From the NCBI GenBank assembly GCA_014879655.1, contig JACSRS010000200.1, forward strand, positions 1 through 64,000: a stretch of DNA of 64,000 nt. Direction: 5' to 3'. The notes below the pieces were generated by a model. The model was not told where the DNA came from. It did no database searches and saw nothing but the letters and a program-made list of their open reading frames with translations. Both the position numbers and the translations under genes were made by a program. This document shows, one piece after another, positions 39,018 through 48,135 of the stretch (positions within the stretch are counted from its first letter, which is position 1; every line of letters starts with the position of its first letter). This DNA is from Burkholderiaceae bacterium (lineage in GTDB: Bacteria > Pseudomonadota > Gammaproteobacteria > Burkholderiales > Burkholderiaceae_C).

Positions 39018-40874
39018 ATGAATCCTGTGTTTTTCCGACCGCGCCTCCAGGCGCTTGCGTGTGCGCTCGCCGCCACTTTCCCGGCCTTTGTGCTGGCCCA
39101 GGCGGCGCCGCAACTGCCCGAGATGGTGGTCACTGCCAACCGAACCGGCCAGTCGCTGACCGACGCGCTGCCGCACACCACGGTGATTGGCCGCGAAGCC
39201 ATCGAACGCTCGCAGGCGGTTGATCTTGCGTCGCTGCTGGCCAATGAAGCGGGCTTTCAGTCAACCCAGAACGGTGGCCGCGGCACCGCCACCAGTCTCT
39301 TCCTGCGCGGCAGTGCGTCGACCGGGGTGCTGGTGATGATCGACGGCGTGCCGCTGACCAAGCAGGACGCCACCGGCACGGTGAGCCTGGAGCACATCAT
39401 GCTCGACCAAATCGAACGCGTCGAGATCGTGCGCGGCAACGTGTCGGCCATCTACGGTAGCGGCGCCATCGGCGGCGTGATCCAGCTTTTCACGCGCAAG
39501 GGGCAGGGCGCGCCGGCCGGTTACGCGCAACTGGAAGCCGGCTCGTTCCACAGCGCGCGCGCCTCGGTCGGTTATGGCGGGCAGATTGGCGATACGCGAT
39601 TTTCGCTGGGCATTGCCGGCCACACGACAAGGGGCATTTCGGCAATGAACACCATTCAGTACCCGAACGAAAACCCCGACGCCGACGGCTACCGCAACCT
39701 CAACTACAACCTGTCGCTGTCGCAATTGCTGGCGCCGGGCCAGACGCTGGGCCTGCGCGCGCAGGGCGCGCAGGGCGATTTCGACACCGACGGCGGTGGC
39801 TACGGCACGCCCACCGATATCTACACGGGCGCCAGCAAGCTCGGGTCGGTTGCGCTGTTCAGCCACAACCAGATCACGCAGGACTGGCGCAGCGAGCTCA
39901 CGCTGAGCCAGGGGCGCGAGCGCTCCACCTACAACGCCGATCAGACCAGCTGGCCCTACAACAGCCAGGCCACCACGCGCAACCGCACGCTGAACTGGAC
40001 CAACGTCATCGGCTGGAGCGGCTGGCAACTGACCCTGGGTGGCGAGCGGCAACTGCAGTCGATCGACACCTCCGACAGCACGGCCACCACGCTGAATGCG
40101 GATCGCGGCGTGACCTCGCTGTTCGCGGGCGCCGCCACCACCCGCGACGCCCATTCGCTGCAGCTCAATGTGCGCTGGGACGACGCCAGCGGCCTGTCGC
40201 CCAAGACCACCGGCTATCTGGGCTACGGCTACCAGTTGAGCCCGGCCTGGAAAGCCATCGCATCGCTCTCGTCGGCGTTCAACCTGCCGCCGCTGGGCTA
40301 CCTGTACGACCCGTTCTCGGGCAACCCGCAGCTGCAGCCCGAAACCGCTCGCTCGGCCGAACTGGGTCTGCAGTGGGCGCAGGGTCCGAACGTGGTGCGG
40401 GCCACCTACTTCAACACCCAAACCGACAATCTGATGCTGTATGACTTCAACAGCTACAGCTTCAGCAACGTGGCCCGGACCGCGAACCAGGGCCTGGAGG
40501 TCAGCGCCAGCGCGCAAGCCTGGGGCGCCAGCTGGCAGGCCAGCTTCACCGCGCAAAACCCGGTGAACGAGACCACCGGGCAATGGCTGGTGCGCCGTGC
40601 CCGGACGATGGCCTCGCTGGGTGTCAGCGTGCCCTGGGGTGACTGGCTGCTGGGCGCCAATGTCCGCTACACCGGCGAGCGGCCCGACACCGTCGGCCGC
40701 CCGATGCTGCCGGCGTATGCGGTGACCAACGTGACTGCCCGCTATGCGCTGCGGCCCGATGTGGCGCTGACCGCCCGCGTCGACAACCTGTTCGACCGCA
40801 GCTACCAGACCGCCTGGGGTTACAACCAGCCCGGCATCGGTGCCTACATCGGCATTGTCTGGTCGCAGAAATAA
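39018..40874 (+). CDS. btuB: TonB-dependent vitamin B12 receptor BtuB
   Basis: A 618-residue outer-membrane receptor. The signal peptide ends near ALAATFPAFVLAQA. A TonB-box-like region (LPEMVVTANRTGQ) follows, then the plug domain (IYGSGAIGGVIQLFTRKG) and a beta-barrel ending with the final aromatic strand IGAYIGIVWSQK. The substrate is assigned as cobalamin from the riboswitch and the btuFCD and cobQ neighbours. The chosen ATG starts the signal peptide; the frame extends upstream into the riboswitch. Confidence 0.93.
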   Translation: MNPVFFRPRLQALACALAATFPAFVLAQAAPQLPEMVVTANRTGQSLTDALPHTTVIGREAIERSQAVDLASLLANEAGFQSTQNGGRGTATSLFLRGSASTGVLVMIDGVPLTKQDATGTVSLEHIMLDQIERVEIVRGNVSAIYGSGAIGGVIQLFTRKGQGAPAGYAQLEAGSFHSARASVGYGGQIGDTRFSLGIAGHTTRGISAMNTIQYPNENPDADGYRNLNYNLSLSQLLAPGQTLGLRAQGAQGDFDTDGGGYGTPTDIYTGASKLGSVALFSHNQITQDWRSELTLSQGRERSTYNADQTSWPYNSQATTRNRTLNWTNVIGWSGWQLTLGGERQLQSIDTSDSTATTLNADRGVTSLFAGAATTRDAHSLQLNVRWDDASGLSPKTTGYLGYGYQLSPAWKAIASLSSAFNLPPLGYLYDPFSGNPQLQPETARSAELGLQWAQGPNVVRATYFNTQTDNLMLYDFNSYSFSNVARTANQGLEVSASAQAWGASWQASFTAQNPVNETTGQWLVRRARTMASLGVSVPWGDWLLGANVRYTGERPDTVGRPMLPAYAVTNVTARYALRPDVALTARVDNLFDRSYQTAWGYNQPGIGAYIGIVWSQK

Positions 40875-40900
40875 TGGACATCCGTTTCTGAGAACTGTCC

Positions 40901-41734
40901 ATGCCCGCTGAAGCCGCTTCAACCACCGTGACGCCCACCCCGGGACCGCAGCGCATCGTCTGCCTGACCGAGGAGACGACCGAGTGGCTGTACCTGCTGG
41001 GCGAGCAAGCGCGCATCGTCGGCATTTCGGGCTACACGGTGCGCCCGAGGCGGGCGCGGGACGAAAAACCCCGGGTCAGCGCCTTCACCAGCGCAAAGAT
41101 CGACAAGATCCTCGCGCTGGCGCCCGACTGCGTGTTCGGCTTTTCCGACCTGCAGGCCGACATTGCGGCGGCGCTGATCCGCCACGGCGTGCAGGTCACG
41201 GTGTTCAACCAGCGCAGCGTGGAACAGATTTTCTCGGTGCTGTACCAGATCGCGGCGATGGTGGGCCAGGCAGAGCAGGGCGTGGCGCTGCTGGGCCGGT
41301 GGCGCGCCGACCTGGCCGCCATGCAAGCCGCAGCGGCCCGGCTGCCCCGGCGCCCGCGCGTCTATTTCGAGGAGTGGGACGAACCGCCGATCAGCGCGAT
41401 TCGCTGGGTGTCGGAACTGGTTCGCATCGCGGGCGGCGACGACTGCTTCCCCGAACTCGCCGCCGAGCCGATGGGCAAGAACCGCATCATTGCCGACAGC
41501 GGCGAGATCATCCGCCGCAACCCGGACATCGTCATCGGCTCCTGGTGCGGAAAGAAATTTCGTGCGGAGAAGGTCGCGGCGCGGCCCGGATGGGGCGCGG
41601 TCAATGCCGTGCGCGACGGCCAGCTGTTCGAGATCAAGTCTGCCGACATCCTGCAGCCCGGCCCGGCCGCGCTGACCGACGGCGTGGCGCAGCTGCACCG
41701 CATCGTGCAGGACTGGAGCGCGCGCCATGGCTGA
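40901..41734 (+). CDS. BtuF-like cobalamin-binding protein without signal peptide
   Basis: A 277-residue substrate-binding-protein-type fold. It has RIVCLTEETTEWLYLLGEQARIVGISGYT and IDKILALAPDCVFGFSDLQADIA, the common pattern of the B12/iron-complex family. The N-terminus (MPAEAASTTVTPTPGPQ) is not a signal peptide, so it is likely cytoplasmic. It may bind corrinoid inside the cell, but its role is not established. It overlaps the next gene by eight bases. Confidence 0.82.
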   Translation: MPAEAASTTVTPTPGPQRIVCLTEETTEWLYLLGEQARIVGISGYTVRPRRARDEKPRVSAFTSAKIDKILALAPDCVFGFSDLQADIAAALIRHGVQVTVFNQRSVEQIFSVLYQIAAMVGQAEQGVALLGRWRADLAAMQAAAARLPRRPRVYFEEWDEPPISAIRWVSELVRIAGGDDCFPELAAEPMGKNRIIADSGEIIRRNPDIVIGSWCGKKFRAEKVAARPGWGAVNAVRDGQLFEIKSADILQPGPAALTDGVAQLHRIVQDWSARHG

Positions 41735-42830
41735 AATCCGGCGGGACCCCCTGATCGCTTTCAGGGGGAAAAATGAACAAAAATGGCAGGTAGCCAGCGT
41801 CATATGGTCAGTTTCAGCTATTGTTTCAGGATTGATCGGCTGCGCTGAAGACACCCGGCGGCACCGGGCCGGGCGTCTGGCCTGCACCGGCGGCTGGCTG
41901 GCCGGGCTGGCGGCCGCGCTGCTGGCGCTGCCGGCAGCGGCGCTGCAGCTTCGCGACGACCGCGGCGTCACCGTCAATCTGCCGGCGCCGCCCGCGCGCA
42001 TCGTCAGTTTGCTGCCGTCGCTGGCCGAAACCGTCTGCGAGCTGGGCCAGTGCCAGCGCCTGGTCGGGGTGGACCGCTATGCCAACTGGCCGGCCAGGGT
42101 GCGCAAGCTGCCACGGGTGGGCGGCGGGCTGGACCCGGACATCGAAGCCGTGCTGGCGCTCAAGCCCGACGTGGTACTGCTGGCTACATCCAGCCGGGCA
42201 GCAGCGCGGCTGGAGTCGCTGGGCGTCAAGGTGATTGCGCTGGAGCCCAAGAGCCATGCCGATGTGCGCCGCGTGCTGGTGCAGGTGGCGCGCGTACTGG
42301 GTCTGTCCGATGCGGAAGGCGATCGGGTCTGGCGGCAGATCGATGCCGGCCTCGCCGAAGCGGCGGCGTCGGTGCCGCTGGCCGGCCGTGGCGCCCGTGT
42401 GTATTTCGAGGTCAGCAGCGGCCCTTACGCGGCGGGCGAGTCGTCGTTCATCGGCGAGACGCTGACGCGGCTGGGCGCGCACAACATCGTGCCGGCGTCG
42501 GCCGGCGCCTTCCCCAAACTGAACCCCGAATTTGTCGTGCAGGCCGACCCGGACCTGATCATGATCGGCGACGAGAACTTCACCACGCTGGCCGGTCGGC
42601 CCGGCTGGGCCGGCATGCGAGCGGTGAAGAGCGGACGGGTCTGCGTGTTCACGCCCGAGCAGGCCGACACCGTGGTGCGCGCCGGACCGCGCCTCGTCGC
42701 CGGTGCGCGCCTGGTGGCGGACTGTCTGGCCACGCTGGAGCGTCCGGGCCCGAAAAAGGGCGTGTCCAAAACCGAGCCACGGACAGCCGGCGCCCCGGTC
42801 GGCGCACCCGTGAGTGGGGTGGTGCAGTGA
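41727..42830 (+). CDS. btuF: BtuF-like periplasmic substrate-binding protein
   Basis: Up to 367 residues. The signal-peptide-like stretch is GRLACTGGWLAGLAAALLALPAAA (about residues 49-72). The mature domain carries PARIVSLLPSLAETVCELG and VGVDRYANWP. It delivers B12 to BtuCD. The first 35 codons read through a repeat copy, so the true start may be downstream, for instance TTG at 41832. The C-terminal 25 residues are Pro/Gly-rich and unlike the family. It overlaps btuC by one base. Confidence 0.88.
   Translation: MAEIRRDPLIAFRGKNEQKWQVASVIWSVSAIVSGLIGCAEDTRRHRAGRLACTGGWLAGLAAALLALPAAALQLRDDRGVTVNLPAPPARIVSLLPSLAETVCELGQCQRLVGVDRYANWPARVRKLPRVGGGLDPDIEAVLALKPDVVLLATSSRAAARLESLGVKVIALEPKSHADVRRVLVQVARVLGLSDAEGDRVWRQIDAGLAEAAASVPLAGRGARVYFEVSSGPYAAGESSFIGETLTRLGAHNIVPASAGAFPKLNPEFVVQADPDLIMIGDENFTTLAGRPGWAGMRAVKSGRVCVFTPEQADTVVRAGPRLVAGARLVADCLATLERPGPKKGVSKTEPRTAGAPVGAPVSGVVQ
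41765..41833 (+). repeat. dispersed repeat, copy 6 of 9
   Basis: Core CCAGCGTC at 41794-41801, then ATATGGTCAGTTTCAGCTATTG. It lies inside the open reading frame at the 5' end of the btuF-like gene, just after the preceding gene's stop. Confidence 0.74.
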
Positions 42831-43837
42831 TGGCGCTGGTGCGCCAGCGCCGGCGTGTCGCGATCGTGTTCGCTGCGCTGGTGCTGGCAGCGCTGGTGCT
42901 GGTGATGCTGGGCACCGGCGTCGGCAGCACCGGTTTCGGCAGCGTCTGGCAGGCCGCCAGCGATCCGCTGGCTGCGCAGATCGTCTGGGACATCCGGCTG
43001 CCGCGCACGCTGGGCGCCTGGCTGGCCGGCGCCTTGCTGGGGCTGGCGGGCGCGGTGGCGCAGGGGCTGTTTCGCAATCCGCTGGCCGACCCGTTCCTGC
43101 TGGGCAGCGCGTCGGGGGCGTCGCTGGCGGTGGCGCTGACGCTGGCGCTGTTTGGCGTCAGCCCGTTTGCCGCCGCCTGGCTGACCGCGCTGGGCCTGAC
43201 GGGCGCGGCATTTGCGGGCGCGGTGGCGGCCGTGCTGCTCACGCTGGCGCTGGCGCGTGGGGTGCTGCACACGCTGCGCCTGCTGCTGGCCGGCGTCATC
43301 GTCGGCGTGGTGCTGGGCGCGCTGGCCTCGCTGGTGACGCTGCTGGTGCCGCAGACGCTGCCGGCCATGCAGGCCTTCATGCTCGGTTCGACCGGTTTTG
43401 TCGGCTGGCCGTCCTGCGTGCTGATGGCGGGCGTGCTGCTCATCGGGCTGCTGGTGGCCTGGGCGCTCAGCCCGGTGCTCGACGGCCTGACGCTGGGCGA
43501 GGCCACGGCGCAGAGCCTGGGCCTGCCGCTGGCGCCGCTGCGCCTGGCGCTGGTCGGCGTGATCGCGCTGGCCACTGGCGCAGCGGTCGCGCAGGCCGGG
43601 CTGATCGCCTTCGTCGGTCTGGCCGCGCCGCATCTGGTGCGCTCGATGGTGCAGACCACGCACAGCCGGCTGATTGCCTTGTCGGCTTTCACCGGCGGCG
43701 TGCTGCTGCTGGCCGCCGACATCCTGGCGCGCGGCGTGACGGCGCCCCAGGAATTGCCGGTGGGCGTGCTGACCGCCGTGCTCGGCGGCGGCTACCTGCT
43801 GTGGCTGATGCACCGCGGGCGCGGAGGCGCAGCGTGA
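42830..43837 (+). CDS. btuC: vitamin B12 ABC transporter permease
   Basis: A 335-residue FecCD/BtuC-type permease with about ten membrane segments. Typical blocks are IRLPRTLGAWLAGALLGLAGAVAQGLFRNPLADPFLLG and GLIAFVGLAAPHLVR. It starts with an ATG overlapping the previous stop and ends overlapping the GTG of btuD, so the three transport genes are translationally coupled. Confidence 0.95.
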   Translation: MALVRQRRRVAIVFAALVLAALVLVMLGTGVGSTGFGSVWQAASDPLAAQIVWDIRLPRTLGAWLAGALLGLAGAVAQGLFRNPLADPFLLGSASGASLAVALTLALFGVSPFAAAWLTALGLTGAAFAGAVAAVLLTLALARGVLHTLRLLLAGVIVGVVLGALASLVTLLVPQTLPAMQAFMLGSTGFVGWPSCVLMAGVLLIGLLVAWALSPVLDGLTLGEATAQSLGLPLAPLRLALVGVIALATGAAVAQAGLIAFVGLAAPHLVRSMVQTTHSRLIALSAFTGGVLLLAADILARGVTAPQELPVGVLTAVLGGGYLLWLMHRGRGGAA

Positions 43838-44607
43838 ACGCGCCGGCCCTGCACGCGCTGCAGGCTCTACAGGTGAGCGCGTCGCTCGGCGGCGTCGAGG
43901 TACTGCACGACGTGAGCCTGAGCTTGCCGCAGGCGCGCTGGACCTGCATCGTCGGCCCCAATGGCGCGGGCAAGTCAACCCTGCTGAAGGTTCTGGCCGG
44001 CTTGCTGCCGCACCGGGGCGCCGTGCAACTGATGGGCCGGCCGCTGCCATCACTGCCGGCGCGCCAGCGGGCGCGGCAACTGGCCTGGCTGGGCCAGAAC
44101 GAGGGCGCGGCGCCGGACCTGTGCGCCTGGGACGTCGTGATGCTCGGCCGGCTGCCACACCAGGCCTGGCTGGCCGCACCCGGCGCAGCCGACCGGGCGG
44201 CGGTGGAGCAGGCGCTGCGCGCCACGCAGGCCTGGGAGTGGCGCGACCGTCCGCTCGGGCAGCTTTCGGGTGGCGAGCGCCAGCGGGTGCTGCTGGCGCG
44301 GGCGCTGGCGGTGCAGGCCAAGGTGCTGCTGATGGACGAACCGCTGGCCAACCTCGATCCGCCGCACCAGGCCGACTGGCTGCGACTGGTGCGCCAGCAG
44401 GTGGCCGCTGGCGTCACCGTGGTCAGCGTGCTGCACGAGATATCGCTGGCGCTGATGGCCGACGAACTGGTGCTGCTCGACCAGGGGCGCATCGCCTGGC
44501 AGGGAAACTGCGCCGACCCCGCCACGCACCGGGCGCTGGAGCGCGTGTTCCAGCAGCGCATCGCGGTGCGAGCGCTCGACGGCCAGTGGGTGGCGGTCTT
44601 GCGCTGA
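43834..44607 (+). CDS. btuD: vitamin B12 ABC transporter ATP-binding protein
   Basis: A 257-residue ATPase with a GTG start overlapping btuC. The Walker A motif is GPNGAGKST, the signature LSGGERQR, Walker B LLMDEPL, and the switch His is in LHEISLA. It powers import with BtuC and BtuF. The substrate is inferred from the riboswitch and neighbours. Confidence 0.94.
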   Translation: MNAPALHALQALQVSASLGGVEVLHDVSLSLPQARWTCIVGPNGAGKSTLLKVLAGLLPHRGAVQLMGRPLPSLPARQRARQLAWLGQNEGAAPDLCAWDVVMLGRLPHQAWLAAPGAADRAAVEQALRATQAWEWRDRPLGQLSGGERQRVLLARALAVQAKVLLMDEPLANLDPPHQADWLRLVRQQVAAGVTVVSVLHEISLALMADELVLLDQGRIAWQGNCADPATHRALERVFQQRIAVRALDGQWVAVLR

Positions 44608-44628
44608 GCCCACCTCGAAACGCCCGTC

Positions 44629-46260
44629 GTGAGCAAAGCTGAAAACCCGCTTTCCCGCCCGCCCGCCGTCTGCGTGATGGTGCTGGGCACCACCAGCGGC
44701 GCCGGCAAGAGCTGGCTGGCCACCGCGCTGTGCCGCTACTACGCGCGCCAGGGTTTGAAGGTCGCGCCGTTCAAGGCCCAGAACATGAGCAACAACGCGC
44801 GGGTGGTGCAAGGCGAAGGCAGGAGCGACACGCAGTGCGCGACCGTGGGGGCGGAAGGTTTCGCCGCCGGGCCGCCCCAAGGCGAAACGCGGCCCCCCCG
44901 GGGGGCAGGGAGCGACACGCAGTGCGCGACCGTGGGGGCTGAAATTGGTTCAGCTCAGTATTTCCAGGCATTGGCGGCGCGCGCCGAGCCGGACGCGCGC
45001 ATGAACCCGCTGCTGCTCAAACCCGAGGCCGATACGCACAGTCAGGTGGTGCTGATGGGGCAGGTCAGCGCCGAACTGACCGCGCTGCCCTGGCGCGAAC
45101 GCGGCCCGCGTGTCTGGCCGCAGATTGCGGCGGCGCTCGATGCCCTGCGGGCGGAAAACGACGTGGTGGTGATCGAAGGCGCCGGCTCGCCGGCCGAAAT
45201 CAACCTGTCGGACTGCGACATCGTGAACCTGCGGGTCGCCCGCCACGCCGGTGCACGCTGCCTGCTGGTCACCGACATCGACCGGGGCGGCGCGTTTGCC
45301 CATCTGTTTGGCACCTGGGCCCTGTTGCCCGAGGCCGACTGTGCGCTGATCCACGGTTTTGTGCTGAACAAGTTCCGCGGCGACCCGGCCCTGCTGGCGC
45401 CCGGCCCGCAGATGCTGCACCAGCTGACCGGCGTGCCGACGGTGGCAACGCTGCCCATGTGGTGGCAGCACGGCCTGCCCGAGGAAGACGGCGTGCTGCA
45501 CACGGCGCCGGTCCCGAACGGTGCGCCCGCCCGCACGGTGGCCGTGATCGCCTGGCCACGCATCAGCAACCTCGACGAGTTCCAGCCGCTGTGCAATGTG
45601 CCGGGGCTGCATCTGAAGTGGGCACGCTCGCCGGCGGATGTGGCCGGTGCCGACTGGATCATCCTGCCCGGCAGCAAGAACACCGTGCAGGACCTGGCCT
45701 GGCTGCGCGCGCAGGGACTGGACCGCGCCGTCGCCGCGCACGCGGGCGCCGGTCACCCGGTGCTCGGCATTTGCGGCGGCCTGCAGATGCTGGGGGAGGC
45801 GCTGATCGACCCGCAAGCCATCGACGGCAACGGCCCCGGGCTGGGCCTGCTGCCACTGGTCACGCTTTTCGAAGCTGAGAAAGCGCTTTCACGCACCACG
45901 GCCCGGTTCGGCGAGCTGGCCGGCGTCTGGGGCAAGCTTTCCGGCGTGTCCGTCAGCGGTTACGAGATTCACCAGGGTCAGACAGCGCAGCACCCGGCAA
46001 TGGCGCGATCCGGCGACGTGGCACGTGAGGCCCTGCAGGCAGCCGGGGGCGAATGCATCGGCTGGCAGAACGCCGCCGGCAACGTGCTGGGCCTGTACCT
46101 GCACGGCCTGTTTGAAGACGCGACCGTGATGCAGGCACTGTTCGGCGCGCACGTGCCGACGCTGGACAGCGTGTTCGACGGGCTCGCCGATTTCATCGAG
46201 CAGCACTTCGAGCCCGGCGTGCTTGACGCTCTGGCGCGCCCCTTGCCGGCCGGCGACTGA
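44629..46260 (+). CDS. cobQ: cobyric acid synthase, with in-frame insertion
   Basis: A 543-residue enzyme that amidates adenosylcobyrinic acid a,c-diamide to adenosylcobyric acid. The N-terminal ATPase domain has LGTTSGAGKSWLA and FKAQNMSNN. The glutaminase domain has GICGGLQMLG (the Cys nucleophile) and YEIHQGQT. About 39-40 extra residues split VVQGEG from EIGSAQYF, where other CobQ proteins have a short GGEIG link. The frame is kept. Whether the enzyme is active is open. Confidence 0.9.
   Translation: MSKAENPLSRPPAVCVMVLGTTSGAGKSWLATALCRYYARQGLKVAPFKAQNMSNNARVVQGEGRSDTQCATVGAEGFAAGPPQGETRPPRGAGSDTQCATVGAEIGSAQYFQALAARAEPDARMNPLLLKPEADTHSQVVLMGQVSAELTALPWRERGPRVWPQIAAALDALRAENDVVVIEGAGSPAEINLSDCDIVNLRVARHAGARCLLVTDIDRGGAFAHLFGTWALLPEADCALIHGFVLNKFRGDPALLAPGPQMLHQLTGVPTVATLPMWWQHGLPEEDGVLHTAPVPNGAPARTVAVIAWPRISNLDEFQPLCNVPGLHLKWARSPADVAGADWIILPGSKNTVQDLAWLRAQGLDRAVAAHAGAGHPVLGICGGLQMLGEALIDPQAIDGNGPGLGLLPLVTLFEAEKALSRTTARFGELAGVWGKLSGVSVSGYEIHQGQTAQHPAMARSGDVAREALQAAGGECIGWQNAAGNVLGLYLHGLFEDATVMQALFGAHVPTLDSVFDGLADFIEQHFEPGVLDALARPLPAGD
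44822..44943 (+). repeat. GC-rich palindromic element inserted in cobQ, with direct repeats
   Basis: Two 35-base direct repeats (44822-44856 and 44909-44943, one mismatch) flank a structured centre. The centre has GTTTCGCC (44858-44865) pairing with GGCGAAAC (44881-44888), and the palindrome CCCCCCGGGGGG (44894-44905). The repeat period is 87 bases, a multiple of three. Confidence 0.88.
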
Positions 46261-46284
46261 GCGACCCCTCGGGCTTCTGGCGGG

Positions 46285-46352
46285 CCAAATTCATGCCAAA
46301 TTGGCACTTAGCCAGCGTCAAACGGCGTTTTTAAGCTCCTGATTCAGGAGTT
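46285..46352 (+). repeat. dispersed repeat, copy 7 of 9
   Basis: Core CCAGCGTC at 46312-46319, followed by a perfect hairpin CTCCTGA-T-TCAGGAG (46336-46350). The arm sequence differs from other copies but pairing is kept. It lies between the convergent cobQ and cupin genes. Confidence 0.76.
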
Positions 46353-46397
46353 AAAGCGGGTGAACGGATGCGCGCCCGCCAGGCGCCCGGCGTCCCG

Positions 46398-46880
46398 TCA
46401 GGCGTAGGGCGTGCCGTCGCGGTGGGTGAACTGCCATTGACCGCCCACCAGCGCGGCCAGCAGATCGTCGTCCGGGTAGCTGGCCGTGTCGCCAGGGCTG
46501 CGGTCGCCCACCTCCAGGTACACCACCTCGCTGTCGGTCTCGTTCGTCAGGCTGTGGGCGTTGCCGGTGCCGGCCTTGAAGCCGGCGCACTGGCCGGGCG
46601 CGAGTACCGTGCGGCCTTCGTCGGTGAACAGCGTCGGGTGGCCTTGCAGGATGTAGATGAACTCGTCCTGCCGCGAGTGTGCGTGGCGCAGCGCAGATAC
46701 CGAGCGCGGCGCCAGCCGCGTCAGGTTGACGCCGAAGTTGCTCAGGCCGAACACGTCGCCCAGCTGGCGCTTTTCGCGGCCGGCCATGCGCGAGGCAAAC
46801 GGCTCAGGGTAGTTTGATGGCTTGTTGCGCGGCGCAACATCGGCAGCGACGATGGCCACCGGGCGGTTCGTTTCAGACAT
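46398..46880 (-). CDS. cupin-domain protein
   Basis: A 160-residue single cupin. The metal motif region LRHAHSRQDEFIYILQGHPTLF has the two His and Glu of cupin motif 1, and AGTGNAHSLTNETD is motif 2. It is probably a small metal-binding enzyme or sensor of unknown substrate. The upstream in-frame Met at 46901 adds seven residues. Convergent with cobQ. Confidence 0.85.
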   Translation of the reverse strand: MSETNRPVAIVAADVAPRNKPSNYPEPFASRMAGREKRQLGDVFGLSNFGVNLTRLAPRSVSALRHAHSRQDEFIYILQGHPTLFTDEGRTVLAPGQCAGFKAGTGNAHSLTNETDSEVVYLEVGDRSPGDTASYPDDDLLAALVGGQWQFTHRDGTPYA

Positions 46881-46993
46881 GCAACACTCCTGAAATTCCA
46901 AGAGCGCAGATTCTGGCGCAAGTGGCCGCGCCCGGCACGGCCGCTGGTCGGCGCGGGGGCCGGACTGGTTTCTGTCAGAAGCCGCAAGACCGC

Positions 46994-47269
46994 CTATTTC
47001 CGGGGCTTCTGGGCGCGCTCGAACTTGCGCCAGTAGCCGAACTCGTCCTCGTGCACCTCGATGTCGAGCTCGTCGATGCGCAGCCGCAGCCGGTCCTGCA
47101 CGTCGGCCACGGCCTGGTTGTAGATGGCCGGGCCGATTTCTTCCAGAAAGTAGCCGAGCAGGCCGCTGGCGGCGATGTTGCCGATGCGCTCTTCCATGTG
47201 TTCCTGAAAATAGCGTTCGATCGAGGCGACGGCCTGCTGGCGGACATCTTTGGGCAGTTCAAGGGGCAT
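46994..47269 (-). CDS. DUF2164-family protein
   Basis: A 91-residue soluble helical protein: MPLELPKDVRQQAVASIERYFQEHMEERIGNIAASGLLGYFLEEIGPAIYNQ. This is typical of the DUF2164 family. The function is unknown. The longer frame starting at 47347 overlaps the next gene and is not favoured. Confidence 0.85.
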   Translation of the reverse strand: MPLELPKDVRQQAVASIERYFQEHMEERIGNIAASGLLGYFLEEIGPAIYNQAVADVQDRLRLRIDELDIEVHEDEFGYWRKFERAQKPRK

Positions 47270-47343
47270 GTTGGCAATTTTTTGATTGAGGAAGCCTTTG
47301 TTCCGCAGCCTGCACGGTCGCCAAACCAGCCGCCGCCGCAGGC

Positions 47344-47808
47344 TCAATTCCGAGCCTTGATACTGGACGGCAGTTCCACAAAGTCTTCCGTTCTGGGAAG
47401 TGATTGATAGGCGGAGAGCACATTGGGTGGCGGCGCCACCAGCTTGCGCGCGTCAAGGTCCATGAAGCCGCCGGTGCTGATAACCCGGGCGCACAAAGCA
47501 CCCGCAGCGTTGAGAATTTCGTTCACCACCTTGAAGCGGCTGCCGTCGGGCGCCAGGCCGGCGATGGCGAACGTGATGCCGATCTCGTCCATCCACTTGA
47601 CCTCGCGGCGGTACTCCAGCTCGTCTTTCATGATGACGACGCCAAGCCGAAGCCGGATGAACTCCTCCAGCGGAAAGCCTTTTTGCGCCAGCATCAACAC
47701 GCGCGCATCCACCACCTTGTTCAGGTAGGCGGTGTTGGCCATATGCGAATTCCAGTCCATGTCAGCCCAGCCGGCAAGGAATTTCTGAACGGGGATGGGC
47801 GTCGTCAT
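47344..47808 (-). CDS. acyl-CoA thioesterase (hot-dog fold)
   Basis: A 154-residue 4HBT-type thioesterase-like protein with the opening WADMDWNSHMANTAYLNKVVDARV, which contains the Asp of this family. It likely hydrolyses an acyl-CoA. The ATG at 47808 is preferred over 47838. It is oriented with the DUF2164 gene. Confidence 0.82.
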   Translation of the reverse strand: MTTPIPVQKFLAGWADMDWNSHMANTAYLNKVVDARVLMLAQKGFPLEEFIRLRLGVVIMKDELEYRREVKWMDEIGITFAIAGLAPDGSRFKVVNEILNAAGALCARVISTGGFMDLDARKLVAPPPNVLSAYQSLPRTEDFVELPSSIKARN

Positions 47809-48135
47809 GGGCAGATTCTCCGGAAGCATCGCGGGCATCAGGACCTTGATGCTACAGGCAAGTCAGCGTGGAGGCCCGCGCCAGCCGAATCCGTCGGGCG
47901 CTGAAGGCGTCCTTCAGTAACGATCGGCCAAATAGCACACAGTCACCATCTGAAAGGGGTTTGGCCGTTTCCAGTCAGTGTCTCCGCTTGCCGGGATGGA
48001 TCGACACTCGCGCGCACGGGTTTGACAATCTGGTGGGCCCAGGCAGCACCTCGAACCCGGTTATTGTGCGGCTTTCGAAGGTCTTTCGAGTGCCCCAGGA
48101 GACTGGGTCCGGTCATTCAGTTCGCTCCAAAGCAG

